Assembly (NCBI RefSeq): GCF_048544455.1
Contig: NC_133526.1
Span: forward strand, 140,001-204,000
Length of the DNA stretch: 64,000 nucleotides
Source: Silene latifolia
Lineage: Eukaryota > Streptophyta > Magnoliopsida > Caryophyllales > Caryophyllaceae
Reading direction: 5' to 3'
Shown here one piece after another: positions 34,376-45,273 of the stretch (positions are counted from its first letter, which is position 1; each line of letters opens with the position of its first letter). The position numbers and the translations under genes were made by a program. The notes beneath the pieces were generated by a model, which worked only from the letters and a program-made list of their open reading frames with translations, was not told the DNA's origin and made no database searches.

Positions 34376-36320
34376 AAAAGAATATAGCTTAATTAATAAT
34401 ACTCCCACTACTCAATGTCATTAGTTTGATAACATGTTTAAAAAGTTGTTTCAGCAACACTTTCTTAAAAAATCATCCCAAATATTTGTAAATTGTACCA
34501 TTACTACTCGATATATTAGAGCTAGTTGTGGACAAATGACGTTATACAAATTTTTAGTTTCATTTTACCTTTTTGAAGGTGTCCAAAACATGGCGATGAC
34601 AAAAATATAATTTTTTTTTTACTGTACAATCCTTTGTTTTCGGGTTTTGTAAGTGATATCTTCACGTTTTTGAAATTCTACGTTACGAAGTATATGCTTA
34701 AACTCCATGCTTGCCCGTAACACTATCTTTCTCTCTAAAACCCTCTTTCTCATCGATTATATATCATCCTACTCTTCGCGATAAATTCATAAATCACTAG
34801 ACAATTTTAACACATAGTCCGTATAAAGTATTTATAATTATCTGTTCCATAAAATATAAAGTGATAGATGTGGATTTACACTCGAGTTACAAAAACCAAA
34901 TAAAGTAAATTACATGATTTACCCATTTGGCAACTTAGTATTAGTTGGGTTTGGTGTTAGGAGCAGGGACAGAGGCCCATGGGCCAAGAACTAAATAAAA
35001 CCCAAATCAGTTGGTTTTTGTTTCAGCTCATAAGTATACCTACCAATTTCCAACTTAATTAGTAGATCGATCAGGTCTACTGGACCTACTGTTATATTGA
35101 GCCGGGCTCAGCTATTAAACTTCACCAAAATGGGCTGGGCCTTAAGCTAGGAATACAAGTATACTTAATCCCCTCCACCATTTTTTTTTTAACTATTTAC
35201 TCCTTCCTATTCAGCCTAATGTTCTCCTTTCAGTATAATCCTACTCCTCACATATATTAAAGAAAGGGGAACATTAGGCTGAATAAGAGAGAGTATGTAT
35301 TAGTCGATCAAACATTTCATTTTAGTACGTGTACGTCATTGATTCATTCTAATTTCATTTTAGTATATCACAGTGTTAGATAATACTCCTCTCTTGATCT
35401 TTAGATGATTCTACGAGAGGACATTCAAGGGGTTGATTTAGCTTCCTAATTCATTTTTCAATTTAGGTAAGAAGAGGCGCTCAAGAGATAATAAATACTC
35501 TACAACTCACGTTAGAAAACCATCATTTGGAAGCGTAAATGATCATGGATGTGTTTGAAAATTTGGTAGAAGGCCGAAGTTTGAACTCGTACGCTTCCTA
35601 CTTAAATTTTTTAATGATGCAAAACATAGTATCCTTGGAAAACAATTTCAGGTATGCAATAATCAAACCTTAAACATTTGATTTCTTAACTAACAAATTT
35701 CCAACATTTGTCTACTTATCTCTCAATGTCTCTTTTACGCACTAATACAGTTGAATGTCTCACATTGCGATTTTTTGTCCAACTCGAAGCAGTTATGCAT
35801 GATACAATTTCCTTAACCCGATCCCTGGTAAGCCCTAATTTAACAAATTACAAAGCACAGTAATACTTTTCTCATTTCTAATTTTTTTTAAAAACAATTT
35901 CAACAACTTGTTGCTAGCTATAAATTCAAATTACCATTTACTCCGTAATTTGTAAGGGGAGTCTAACACATTACCATAAGCGATTGATCTACATATAGTC
36001 GGTATATTTTTAAGAAGATATTTGTTTCAAACATTCATCTTTTTTTAGTCCTTTATTTTTAATTAGAAAAGTACATATAACGACCAAAAAGGTTGATGGG
36101 AGATATATAATATCATCTCATACACATACGTACGGATTATCTTGATAACTAGTTTCACTAATTAGCATGCATCACCATTTTGACGTACACTACTTATTAT
36201 CATGCCTATAAGAATTGGAAACTGCCAAGAAACAAAGCTAAGGTAAGCAAGTACCTTTACAAACTATGCTAATTATTGATAGACCTAAATACTTGTATCA
36301 TTGACCTTGTGACATAAAAA
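34376..36320. other. Intergenic, only a small MITE recognised
   Basis: No gene recognised across about 1.9 kb apart from the small Stowaway-type element at 35.2 kb. Short open frames here have no recognisable similarity. Confidence 0.4.
35198..35295. mobile_element. Short Stowaway MITE, about 98 bp
   Basis: TACTCCTTCCTATTCAGCCT at the left and its inverse AGGCTGAATAAGAGAGAGTA at the right; the arms pair for about 33 bp including GGGGAACATTAGGCTGAATA. TA borders, no coding sequence. Confidence 0.85.
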
Positions 36321-36327
36321 GAAGCTA

Positions 36328-36421
36328 GGAGCAGATGTCAACTAGCTTAGTTGGTTATGACCTGGATTTAAATCCCGTCATCATCAAAATCATCGCAATG
36401 GCTCTCTTTATACCAAAAAAA
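36328..36421 (+). mobile_element. Short tRNA-derived SINE-like sequence
   Basis: CTAGCTTAGTTGGTTATGAC has a perfect pol III A box (TAGCTTAGTTGG) and GGATTTAAATCC stands where a B box would be, in a decayed form. It ends ATACCAAAAAAAC. About 90 bp, 3' of the UPBEAT1-like gene. AGCTAGGA words flank it (near 36323 and 36429), a possible but imperfectly placed target duplication. Confidence 0.5.
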
Positions 36422-36520
36422 CGTAATTGAGCTAGGATAATTTATATTGGAAATTCAAAACAAGAGAAAAGCTTAAATAAGAAAGAATATGATTTAAAAA
36501 AAAAATTCAAATATTATACT

Positions 36521-36655
36521 CATGAGAAGATGCGAACAATTGAGCTAGGAGTAATAAAGAATAATGTATGAAGCTTTACGAACAATAATAATGACAAGAA
36601 TAAATAAAAATGATGAGAGTAGCTAATTAATATTCATGAGAAGATGCGAAAACAT
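36521..36655. repeat. Local duplication over the 3' end of the UPBEAT1-like gene
   Basis: TCATGAGAAGATGCGAA occurs at about 36520 and again at about 36633, where it is the last coding part (encoding SSHEY and the preceding Phe/Ala). The word TTGAGCTAGGA also occurs at about 36427 and 36540. The 3' flank seems to have been made by short duplications of about 110 bp. Confidence 0.65.
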
Positions 36656-36968
36656 CAACCATAACTTGCATAACTCTAACCCTCATTTGTAAGGACATGA
36701 TGTAGGTAGCTGTATCTCTAAACAATCCATCCAAATCCGACCCTTGTGACTCGGGTCGATTCGGGATTAATCTTTTAAGAGATCGAACTCGTTTCTCGAC
36801 ACGAGTAATAATTCTTCTTCTCATCAACACTCTTTCCTTCTTCTTCATATGCATTTGTTTCTTCTTTGTTTGCCTTAGCTTTACCCTTTGAATAGTAATA
36901 CAATTTGTGCTACCCTTGTTTTCTAGGGCAATGCCCTTGTTATTTAGGGAATTTGGAGGTACTCCCAT
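36627..36968 (-). CDS. UPB1: UPBEAT1-like atypical bHLH transcription factor, 113 aa
   Basis: Single exon. The second half reads as an atypical bHLH: a basic stretch MRRRIITRVEKRVRSLKRL, then LIPNRPESQGSDLDGLFRDT and ATYIMSLQMRVRVMQVMVDV, close to the C-terminal part of Arabidopsis UPBEAT1, including the words LDGLFR and YI-SLQM-VKVMQ. UPBEAT1 represses peroxidase genes and so sets the proliferation-differentiation boundary in roots. The basic region lacks the usual E-box residues (HER), so E-box binding as in canonical bHLHs is unlikely. Length is typical of this family. A TATA box (CTATATAA, minus strand) lies near 37039-37046, about 70 bp upstream of the ATG. Confidence 0.8.
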   Translation of the reverse strand: MGVPPNSLNNKGIALENKGSTNCITIQRVKLRQTKKKQMHMKKKERVLMRRRIITRVEKRVRSLKRLIPNRPESQGSDLDGLFRDTATYIMSLQMRVRVMQVMVDVFASSHEY

Positions 36969-37038
36969 TTTAACAAATTGATATTTTATAGATAATTAAG
37001 ATGGATTTTGTGTAGAGATTAGAAGAATGGAAGTAATG

Positions 37039-37046
37039 TTATATAG
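37039..37046 (-). promoter_or_regulatory. TATA box of the UPBEAT1-like gene
   Basis: CTATATAA on the minus strand, about 70 bp upstream of the start codon at 36968, a normal spacing for a plant TATA box plus short 5' UTR. Confidence 0.6.
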
Positions 37047-37160
37047 ACTTTGATGGCTTTTTGAGTTGGTTACTATGAGGATAGGCCCTCACAATAAGCC
37101 CCTTTTATAAGTCGAGATGTTTGAGGAGTAATAATGAGTTGTTGGGCCAGTAAGGGGATT

Positions 37161-37480
37161 ATACATCTGATGTATTACCTCCAATTCTATAGTTTATGAG
37201 CATTCTAATAAAGTTTTTGAGTTTTATTTTAAAGTTTATGAGTTTATTCATTTAAACATTATGCTCTAAAAAATTACAATAAAACTCAAAATTATTACTA
37301 TAAGTTTAGTTAAATTTGAATTTTGACGGAAAAAATATTAAAATCTAACTTATAAACTTTAATATGCTCAAAAAATACACATATATGCTCAAAAACAAAT
37401 AAAGTTTGAGGAAATAAGCGCAAAAAAAATACATATATGCTCAAAAAACAAAAACGTTGGAGGTAGTACATCCGATGTAT
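37161..37480. mobile_element. MITE in the promoter region of the UPBEAT1-like gene
   Basis: ATACATCTGATGTATTACCT at the left and AGGTAGTACATCCGATGTAT at the right form about 24-bp terminal inverted repeats. The 320-bp interior is AT-rich and repeats TATGCTCAAAAA several times. It lies about 190 bp upstream of the ATG. No clear target duplication. Confidence 0.7.
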
Positions 37481-40358
37481 GTTCCTTTTTCTCGTTGTTG
37501 GGCAAGTAATTATAATTAATTAATTAATTAATTATTGGCCCCCTTTCTTACAAATAATATACACCCTCATATATGGGAGAAATTTTTTCTTCCATGTGCT
37601 CTTTAACCTTTTCATAAGCCAACAAAACAATAATAATTGTTGAGATATGTGTCAATATGTTAAGATATCGACATATCAAAATTTATGAATACGGTATATT
37701 AAAATTACGTTGTATATAATCTTTCTTTTTTCGCGTGAATGTGAATAAAAAGATAGGCAAATTATACACAAAGTAATAATAAAAAAATCTGTGATAAATA
37801 CAGCCTTTAAGGCATGGCCGGTATTTGAGAAACTAAAAGAAGAAATAGATTTTAAATACATGTAATTGTTGTATTGATGTATGTGTAATTTAGTTCTTAA
37901 TTCTAAGTTAACAATACCGCATTTGGAAGATATTATATACTTAAATATACTGTAACTCTTAAGGGTTTTATTTATCATTTTCAATAAATAGCAATACCGA
38001 ATTTAAGTACTACTGTAATAAATTAGAGGATAAATTGGAAAAATATAAGTCTAATTAATTAAGACTCATATTTGGTCTGGACAGCTGGACTCTGAAAATA
38101 AATACGGCCTTAATTTAAGGATGTATGCAGATTTATGGAGTATATTTTATAAATTTATTTTAAATTATTTCCAAAGAGAAATACAATAAAACTAACTGAA
38201 ATAAAGAGTAGTATATTTGATTTGTAATACAAGACAGTTGTAGAGAAGGGTGAAGAACAATATTGATATAATGATTATTGCCCTACTATTAATTTTGATT
38301 GTGCCATGCTTAGCTTTTAGGCATGTTCTTCCACTCTAAAGAATAGCACATGTTTCCACATGACTTGAGCTCACCACTACCATCACTAATTAATCCTTAA
38401 GCATTACTCCCTTAGAAAGTCTCAATCCTACATCTTTTTATCACTAATAGTGACCCTAATATCATTGAATTGAAACACCCTGGGTTTTCCCTTTGCCACC
38501 TCTTAATTAAGAGGGAAGTAATGAATATATTCAAGTTAACAAAAATATATCTTCAAAATACATCTCCAGCTAATTAAACAAGTGCATCACATTATTAGGC
38601 AGCCTATTAAATTACGACAATTATACTAAAAATATACTGAAATGATTAAATGGTCAAGGCATTTATTATGATTTATATGAGAAAACCCTAAAAATATACG
38701 CACTAGGTATCATTTATTTATTTAAATTTGATGTGAATACGCCTTAAAAAAAGGTAAACAAATGATTATGATGGATAGAATAATAGGGATGGAAGTTGGA
38801 AGTATATATTTGAATTATATTGCATGGCAAAATGTCAGAGCAGAAAGTTTCAAAATGTATTAGCAAAGCAAAAATAAATGATGGGTGAATTAAGGACTTT
38901 TTTTTTTTCCCTTTTTTCTTTGGATAAGGAGGGGATGATAAGATACTGATCTTCTGACAAAACACATTCACCAACCCATCAATGTACTTGCTTACCTTTG
39001 TTTCTTCGCAGTTTCCATTTCTTTCCAAATCTATGCATCCCAATTATTACTCGTGTTTTTCTCTGTCTAGTAATACTAACACTTCTATTTAAATATACTG
39101 TATAGTACAAACTAAAGAGAGTACCAAATACGAATGTATAGTGTACAATCAAAATTTTTGTTTGAGACAAATCATTGCGGTTGAAATTAAGATGGACCAA
39201 ATGAGATTAATTATTAATAAGATGTAAATATAGTCTGATAGAATGTTACTATCAAATTTTTTTGTTAAACATTGATAGTTTTAGTTATAACATTTTATCA
39301 TGAAATAGTTACTTTCTATTTAAAAATGTTATTTTCTGGTTTTAAGAGAGGCTTACTCAAAGTATAAACATTTTATGCAGTAATTTGGAAAAGTAAATTA
39401 AAAAAAAGAATAACTTTTGTGAGGTTAAAAAAAAGAATAACATTTTATGCATTAATTTGGAAAAGTAAATTAAAAAAAGAAAAACATTTTATGCAGTAAT
39501 TTTTATTACAACATTTTCTAAAATACAAGTCTCTACATCTCGCTAGTTAGTTATTTTGTCTTATTATGAGGTTAAGTGGGCACATCGCATACATTGCATC
39601 TAAATTTGTTGTACAATGTATGTGCATTTGGAGAATTGATATAATTCTCATAATAATTGATTATTAATTACAAGAATCAATTAAAAAGCTAATTAAGATT
39701 TGGATGGTGATAATACGTGAAACATAGGTTTATAGTTTAGTGAGGAAACAAGAATGAATAAGAATAACACGAGTGGCATGTATATATGTTTGATAGCAAA
39801 ATGGGGAGTGCATAAGAAACATGCAAGCAATGCAAGCGACTTAATAATGCTTACCTGGTTTTGAAGGATGTGAGCCTAAGAACATGCAAGCACATGCATT
39901 TACATACATACGTCCAATTTCATCAACGTCATACCTACATACATACCCATGTTTAATTAGGTTTTTTGTGTTGACTTGTATCTTAGCTATTTTTTTGTGT
40001 CTTTACGTATGGTATGCTCTAATCACTTTGTGTAACCTAATCATCAGGAGCGTCTGTGGCCATTTTTAGCCATGACCGTGGAAACTAGGCCTTCAATTTA
40101 TAAATACAGGCTTTATTGATAAAATTCAATTTAAACCCCTTAAAATATAGTAGTATAGTGTATTTAATTTGCGCATTCTTATTTAAAGACGTTATTGCTA
40201 ATCATGGCAAAACCTTCTCAATTGAGACTAAAGTTTAGTTACATACATTTATATATGCTTAGTTTATTACTCCTCTTGGGTGATACAACGATTGAATCGA
40301 ACGATAAATTAAAAATGAATACAGTGAATTGGTGATGCAGTACATACTCAGTACATTA
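37481..40358. other. Intergenic, nothing recognised except local repeats
   Basis: AT-rich. A local repeat of ATTTTATGCAGTAATTTGGA occurs about three times at 39368-39505. Otherwise there is no protein-like frame or defined element over about 2.9 kb. Confidence 0.4.
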
Positions 40359-40796
40359 TCCCTACTCTTTAAAAAGAGGGGACTTGGTGGTACTGTAGCT
40401 ATGAATAGTACCAGCCAAGTCCCTCCCTCTACCGTTAGATTTTTCCAATTAGATCTCAAGCCTCCATTTTTTTATTCACTCACAGCCACACCCTTAACAA
40501 TTATTTCTATCATTGTACTCCAGTCATTCTTTTCAAACTCTTCCTTCTCACACCTCAACACAATTCCCTCGGAAAAACCTAGCATCTCACAGGTATTTTA
40601 CTCCTAATCCCATTTTTTAGTCTTTTTGGTTTATTCTTTCTTGTTATTATTTATTATTGTTAGTAGGTTAACATATTTTGTTGGTGCTCTCTAGATCCGT
40701 TTTCATAGTTTCATTTAGGAATTTCAGATCTTTAAATTAGGTCTCAATTAGTTCTTAGATTGGAGTTTAGTCGATGTACTGTTGTTGTCGTCTGTG

Positions 40797-40862
<66 letters not shown>

Positions 40863-40907
40863 GTGATTATTATTGTGATTATTATTATTATTATTATTAT
40901 TATTGTG

Positions 40908-40984
<77 letters not shown>

Positions 40985-40985
40985 C
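40797..40985. repeat. (ATT)n / (GTT)n compound microsatellite in the Helitron
   Basis: About 190 bp of ATT units with interspersed GTGATT, ending in some 15 GTT units. The long open frames across it in several registers (Ile, Tyr or Val runs) are artefacts of the triplet repeat. Confidence 0.97.
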
Positions 40986-41154
40986 GTCTGTTTAGGTACT
41001 GGTAGAGTCTGTAGCCAGCACGTCGGCTTACCTGTGGTGTCTTTGAACCCCTTACTGACTGTCATAAATTGTTTGTGTATGTTCTCCATTATTTTGATTG
41101 TTTATTACCTTGTTTTCAACTTCCTCGGTTTGCTTTTACAATTGTTTAACATTG

Positions 41155-41600
41155 TAGGTCCGGCCCTACTGGGGATCGCCCGTTCTATCTTGGCAACGTA
41201 TTTAGGATTGACAATCATGTCAGCTATACCAGGGCATGAGGTACCGATTCCGTTGGCCTGATATGTATTTTTTTTCTCGGTAAATACTAATCTGTTTTAA
41301 TTGACCCACTGACGGCTTTTCTCTTTTGTTGTGGTTGTATCCTGTGTATGCGTGGTGCCGAGACATGGGTTTTTTTGGTAGGGGAGCTGTTAAGGTAATT
41401 ACGTGCTGCGTTTCCTGAATTTTTAGCGTATATTACCCTTTTCTCTGGTCGTTATTTTATGACCTTGATCTCATCTTCCTCTGTTGCATTTACAACTAAT
41501 AAACATTGCAGTCCGTCACAGCTGGGGATCACCCATTTTACCTTGCCAGCACATTTGGAGGTATAATCGTGTTGGTGGTGCCAGAGCTAAGGTGCCAATT
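41155..41600 (+). repeat. Duplicated exon-like segment inside the Helitron
   Basis: A segment at about 41150-41245 (AACATTGTAGGTCCGGCCCT, then TGGGGATCGCCCGTTCTATC) is recognisably repeated at about 41500-41595 (AACATTGCAGTCCGTCACAG, then TGGGGATCACCCATTTTACC). In one frame both give a similar short peptide (GDRPFYLGN versus GDHPFYLAS). Both are preceded by a T-rich tract and AG, as at exon starts. The parent gene is not recognised. Confidence 0.6.
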
Positions 41601-44129
41601 TGGTTGGGTGGATATGCTCTGTGTTTCACGCCAGTAGCATAAGCAGAGCTACATCAGAGGTGCAGTTATCGTTGGCTCATCTTTATTCTTTTCCTCTCTT
41701 GCCGAGTGTTAATTGTTTTGCTAATATTGTTACAGTCTACTACTTTTCCTACACCCGTCAGCCTAATTTATGTGTCGACAGGGGATACACACAGATTGTG
41801 GGGATATTCAGAGCGGCAAGTACGTGTTACACTTCTCCTTATTGGTTTCGTATCCTTATATTTTGAGCTAGGCCCGCCAAGTTTGAATTCTATAATTCTA
41901 TGCATTGCAGTTTTGGTGTTGTCAGGGGAATGTAGAACTGTTATTAGCGGTGCTTTATGGTTGATGGCGGCGGGAGGACCCAGGTATCAATCTCGTTCCC
42001 ATAATTTACATTGGTAAATTTGGTTGGGTTTGTCTTCCTTTACCAACTTCGATGTCGTTTGCGCTTTTGAATTCCATTTTTTTTTGTTAATTTAGTTTGA
42101 TTTCGTTGTTATTAGGGTGTTATATTAATGCTACCAATTTTTGTTTTTTGTTTTGTTGTTTATTAAGTTTGATTTCCCTGGTGTTCAGGAATTGATTTAT
42201 ACATTCATTCTAGATTCCTTTATCTTGCTTTTTTAATGTTTTTTTATCCCCTCTTATCTTCTCTTATAAGCCAATCTGTATCTGGCAGCTCCTGTTCATT
42301 TTTAATACGCCTTTTGGTTTCCTTCCAGATTGGGTTTTTCAGGCTATATTGAGTCATTGTTGGCAACTCTTCATGAACAAGGACTTGGGCAAGAAAGGTC
42401 TCGTGGAAGCACCACATATGCAAGCTTTTAGTCCTTATCATCTACTATTGAGCATCATCCCATTATATGGTCTGCTATATAGCAATGTCTTGAGCTTTGT
42501 GAATTGTGATATGGTTTTGTTGTATTGAATATTTAATACTTTAGGTTTAGTCACAGTAATTGATCCATTGGATGCTAAAGTACACCATTGTTTATGAGTT
42601 AGTGTTGTTGGAGGAGCTATACCAATTTATTGATGTCAATCTTAAACATAAGATAAACATGTCATTCTTCGACAACTACAAGCTAATATTTTTACTTTTT
42701 ATCTCATTGTTTGGTGGACTTGACAAAAATGATTGTATGCTATTATATTAATTAGTAATTTTATTTCACCATCTTGCTAGACGATAAGTATCTACATTTA
42801 GTATCCAGAGAAGAGTAGATCAGCATTGGCGCTTAAGGGGCTGTCAAGGAGTGTTGGTCCTCAAAGTAATGACAATCTTTGTTAGAATACTCTTATCTTT
42901 TTTGAGGTTTTTCATCGCCATTACTAAATCATTCCCATTTATTCAGAGATGACGGGGTTTGGTAGGGGTTGTAATGCATGCCAAAAAAATTGAAAATTTG
43001 AAATTCCCCATTAATGTAGCTAACGAATATACTGTTTTTTTTCGATTTAACGAGCGAAAATATGTCTCTTCCTAACGCTTCCACGTTCCACTCCCATCTT
43101 GTTATGTAAACAGATGAATTTGTCTCCCTCCAAATTCCAATATCTAAGTAGTCATTTATGCGGTCCAACACGTGCATTTAACTTATAAGTTCAGAGGCTA
43201 CATAGTTTTTCTTATTATCGTAATTTTTTTTTTTGTAACATATCATTCTTTCCTAAGCAGTTAATCTTTTGCGAGAATTAAATGTTTTTGTGGCATGACA
43301 CTCAACTTCTCTTAAGGTGCGTACTGTAGTTTAGGCGGTGATGTAATAACTTGTACGAGAGTCTATAGTTATTTTCAAGTACTTTTTAGTTTGTGTGTGT
43401 ATGTGTGTGTGTTGGGGGAGTTATTATAGATGAATCCAGATTCCCTTGAATTGAATGGTTTATGAGAATCTGTAGTGATGCTGCTAATAAGTAAATTAGA
43501 TTTTGAGTACTTTTTAATTTTCTTTTTAGTTCTTTTTAAGTGTTACGAGAGTTATTATAGATGAATCGATATTTCTTTGAGTTGAATTGTTTAAGAGGAG
43601 ATATCCTTTTTAAAATAGTAGGGAATTCGGGTCAAAGTGCCAGAGGGATGAGTCGTTGGTGTTAGAGACCAGTAGTAGTATGTAGTTGTAGTAATAATAA
43701 CGAAAGAATATTAATGTTGGTGGACTGATGAAGAGAGAGTTGGTGGTGGTAGTGGTGCGAGAGTGAAGGACAGACGACAAAGGGTTTGGATTACAAGAAG
43801 ATAGATTCCAAGCTCAGGCAAAGAAGCTTCGTTTTTTCAATTTATGAGGGCATTGGTAGGACTTTGAAAGGGAAAGGTCTTTGCAGGGTTAAGAATTTTA
43901 AAAAGCCATATACTTCGTAGCTTGTATTGTCTTGGACTGGGGTGTTTTGATCTTTATTACTCTAAAACTGCATGTTCACATAACATTCTTCTAACACGAA
44001 ATATTAAAGCTTGATTTTAGGTGCATCCTATTGTAGTATAGTACTTACTACTGTGTTCTATACAAGTCTTGGTCATGATGAAATTCAATATCCATTTTGA
44101 TTGCGATGCTTGGTAACGAGGTCACCTAC

Positions 44130-44183
44130 ACGATTAACTGAATTGGGGCACCGCGCCCGGTAGGGCGCGGAGCAACAACTAGT
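44130..44183 (+). terminator. Helitron 3' terminal hairpin and CTAG end
   Basis: An 8-bp GC stem CCGCGCCC/GGGCGCGG with loop GGTA, about 12 nt before CTAG. In Helitrons this hairpin acts as the replication/transposition terminator, not a transcription terminator. It stands out from the surrounding AT-rich sequence. Confidence 0.85.
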
Positions 44184-45273
44184 ATATTGAAGTAAGGCGT
44201 AAGTGGCCAAGTTTGCCTCTTGTACAAACTAAAACAAAAAGAATTTTATTGGTGCTCTTAAACAAAAATTAGGACCTCTGATTGAAATGTCATCGATAAG
44301 GGACCGCAACAAATATTGGACCAGACCAATTTGCTGGCAATTTGGAAGCGATTTGAATCCAATACTTGTGTTCAATCGGACTTGGACTGAATACGATTAC
44401 GAGTCACTCAGATTTTAGCTTAGGGGCCATACGACGAAATAAGTAAAACAATACCATGATTTTTAAGCAACATTATCAGTATGCACGATTGAAGTATGAA
44501 TTGGGTAAATCATGCATGGTCATTCTTGATTGATTAATGGGATGCTTGCTTTTGAGTTAAACAAATTAGGATGACGGCTGTGCACATGGAAACCCACCCT
44601 CATTTTAGGCCTCATTTTACTCTTTATTTCTATTTTGTTTCCTGTAATTAAAATTCAATAATTATGCCTTTTATTATATCTCCACTCACTTAGATCAATT
44701 GTTAAGAGGCGCTATATATCGAGTTCAATTTCCTCAAAATGTCGCAATGCTATAACTTGGGAGGCAAAAGTTTAAGGCAGTAGTAACCTTACTCGGCCTC
44801 AAGCTGAACTAAATTACCGTACTGTGAACTTACAGAATACATAGAATGTAGAAAGGACTAATCAAGTATGCTTTGCGGCAAAAAAAAAAGATGATGTTTA
44901 CCCCGTAATAGTAAGCAATATTATATGGTCTCCCTGAATTTTTTTGTAAGATTACCTTTGATAGTAATTAACTTGGGCTGTTAGCTTCTTACAGATGTCA
45001 GCTAAGATAGCTGATATTATTAAACGACGGGACCAAGTTCCTGTAAACTATTGTTATGGCGAATTTGACAAAAGAATTGAGAAGACTCAGAAACAGTTCT
45101 ATTATCCTACTTCCCTAAGTCAGCTCTGATAGTACATTTCCAAATTTCATGTTGGATACTTGGATCTTTAAAAATATCAAGAAACGAATTTTGACGACAA
45201 AATCTCGCCACTAGACATGACAAGGGTAGGTTTTTCATCCGGAGCTGCGGAAGTAAGAAAGGAGCCTTACAGA
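44184..45273. other. Intergenic and 3' UTR of the dihydroorotase gene
   Basis: No gene seen. The last 100-200 bp before 45274 are probably 3' UTR of the minus-strand dihydroorotase gene. Confidence 0.4.

Larger units (their letters stand above)
40359..44182 (+). mobile_element. Non-autonomous Helitron, about 3.8 kb
   Basis: The 5' end is TCCCTACTCTTTAAAAAGAG preceded by A. The 3' end has the hairpin CCGCGCCC-GGTA-GGGCGCGG followed by AGCAACAACTAG and then T: the TC...stem-loop...CTAG layout between A and T that defines Helitrons, with no target duplication. No Rep/helicase frame is visible, so it is non-autonomous. The interior is gene-like in texture (T-rich intron-like stretches, TTGCAG/GTCCG acceptor-like sites, an early CATCTCACAG/GTATTTT junction), suggesting captured gene fragments. 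It holds a 190-bp ATT/GTT microsatellite and a duplicated exon-like segment. Confidence 0.85.

Noticed and set aside
36331-36400. Possible tRNA gene from a perfect A box
   Set aside because: The B box is decayed, no cloverleaf with acceptor stem could be drawn, and an A-rich 3' end follows, so a SINE-like origin is more likely.
40748-41261. Long open frames of Ile, Tyr or Val runs
   Set aside because: They are translations of the ATT/GTT microsatellite and continue only briefly into other sequence.
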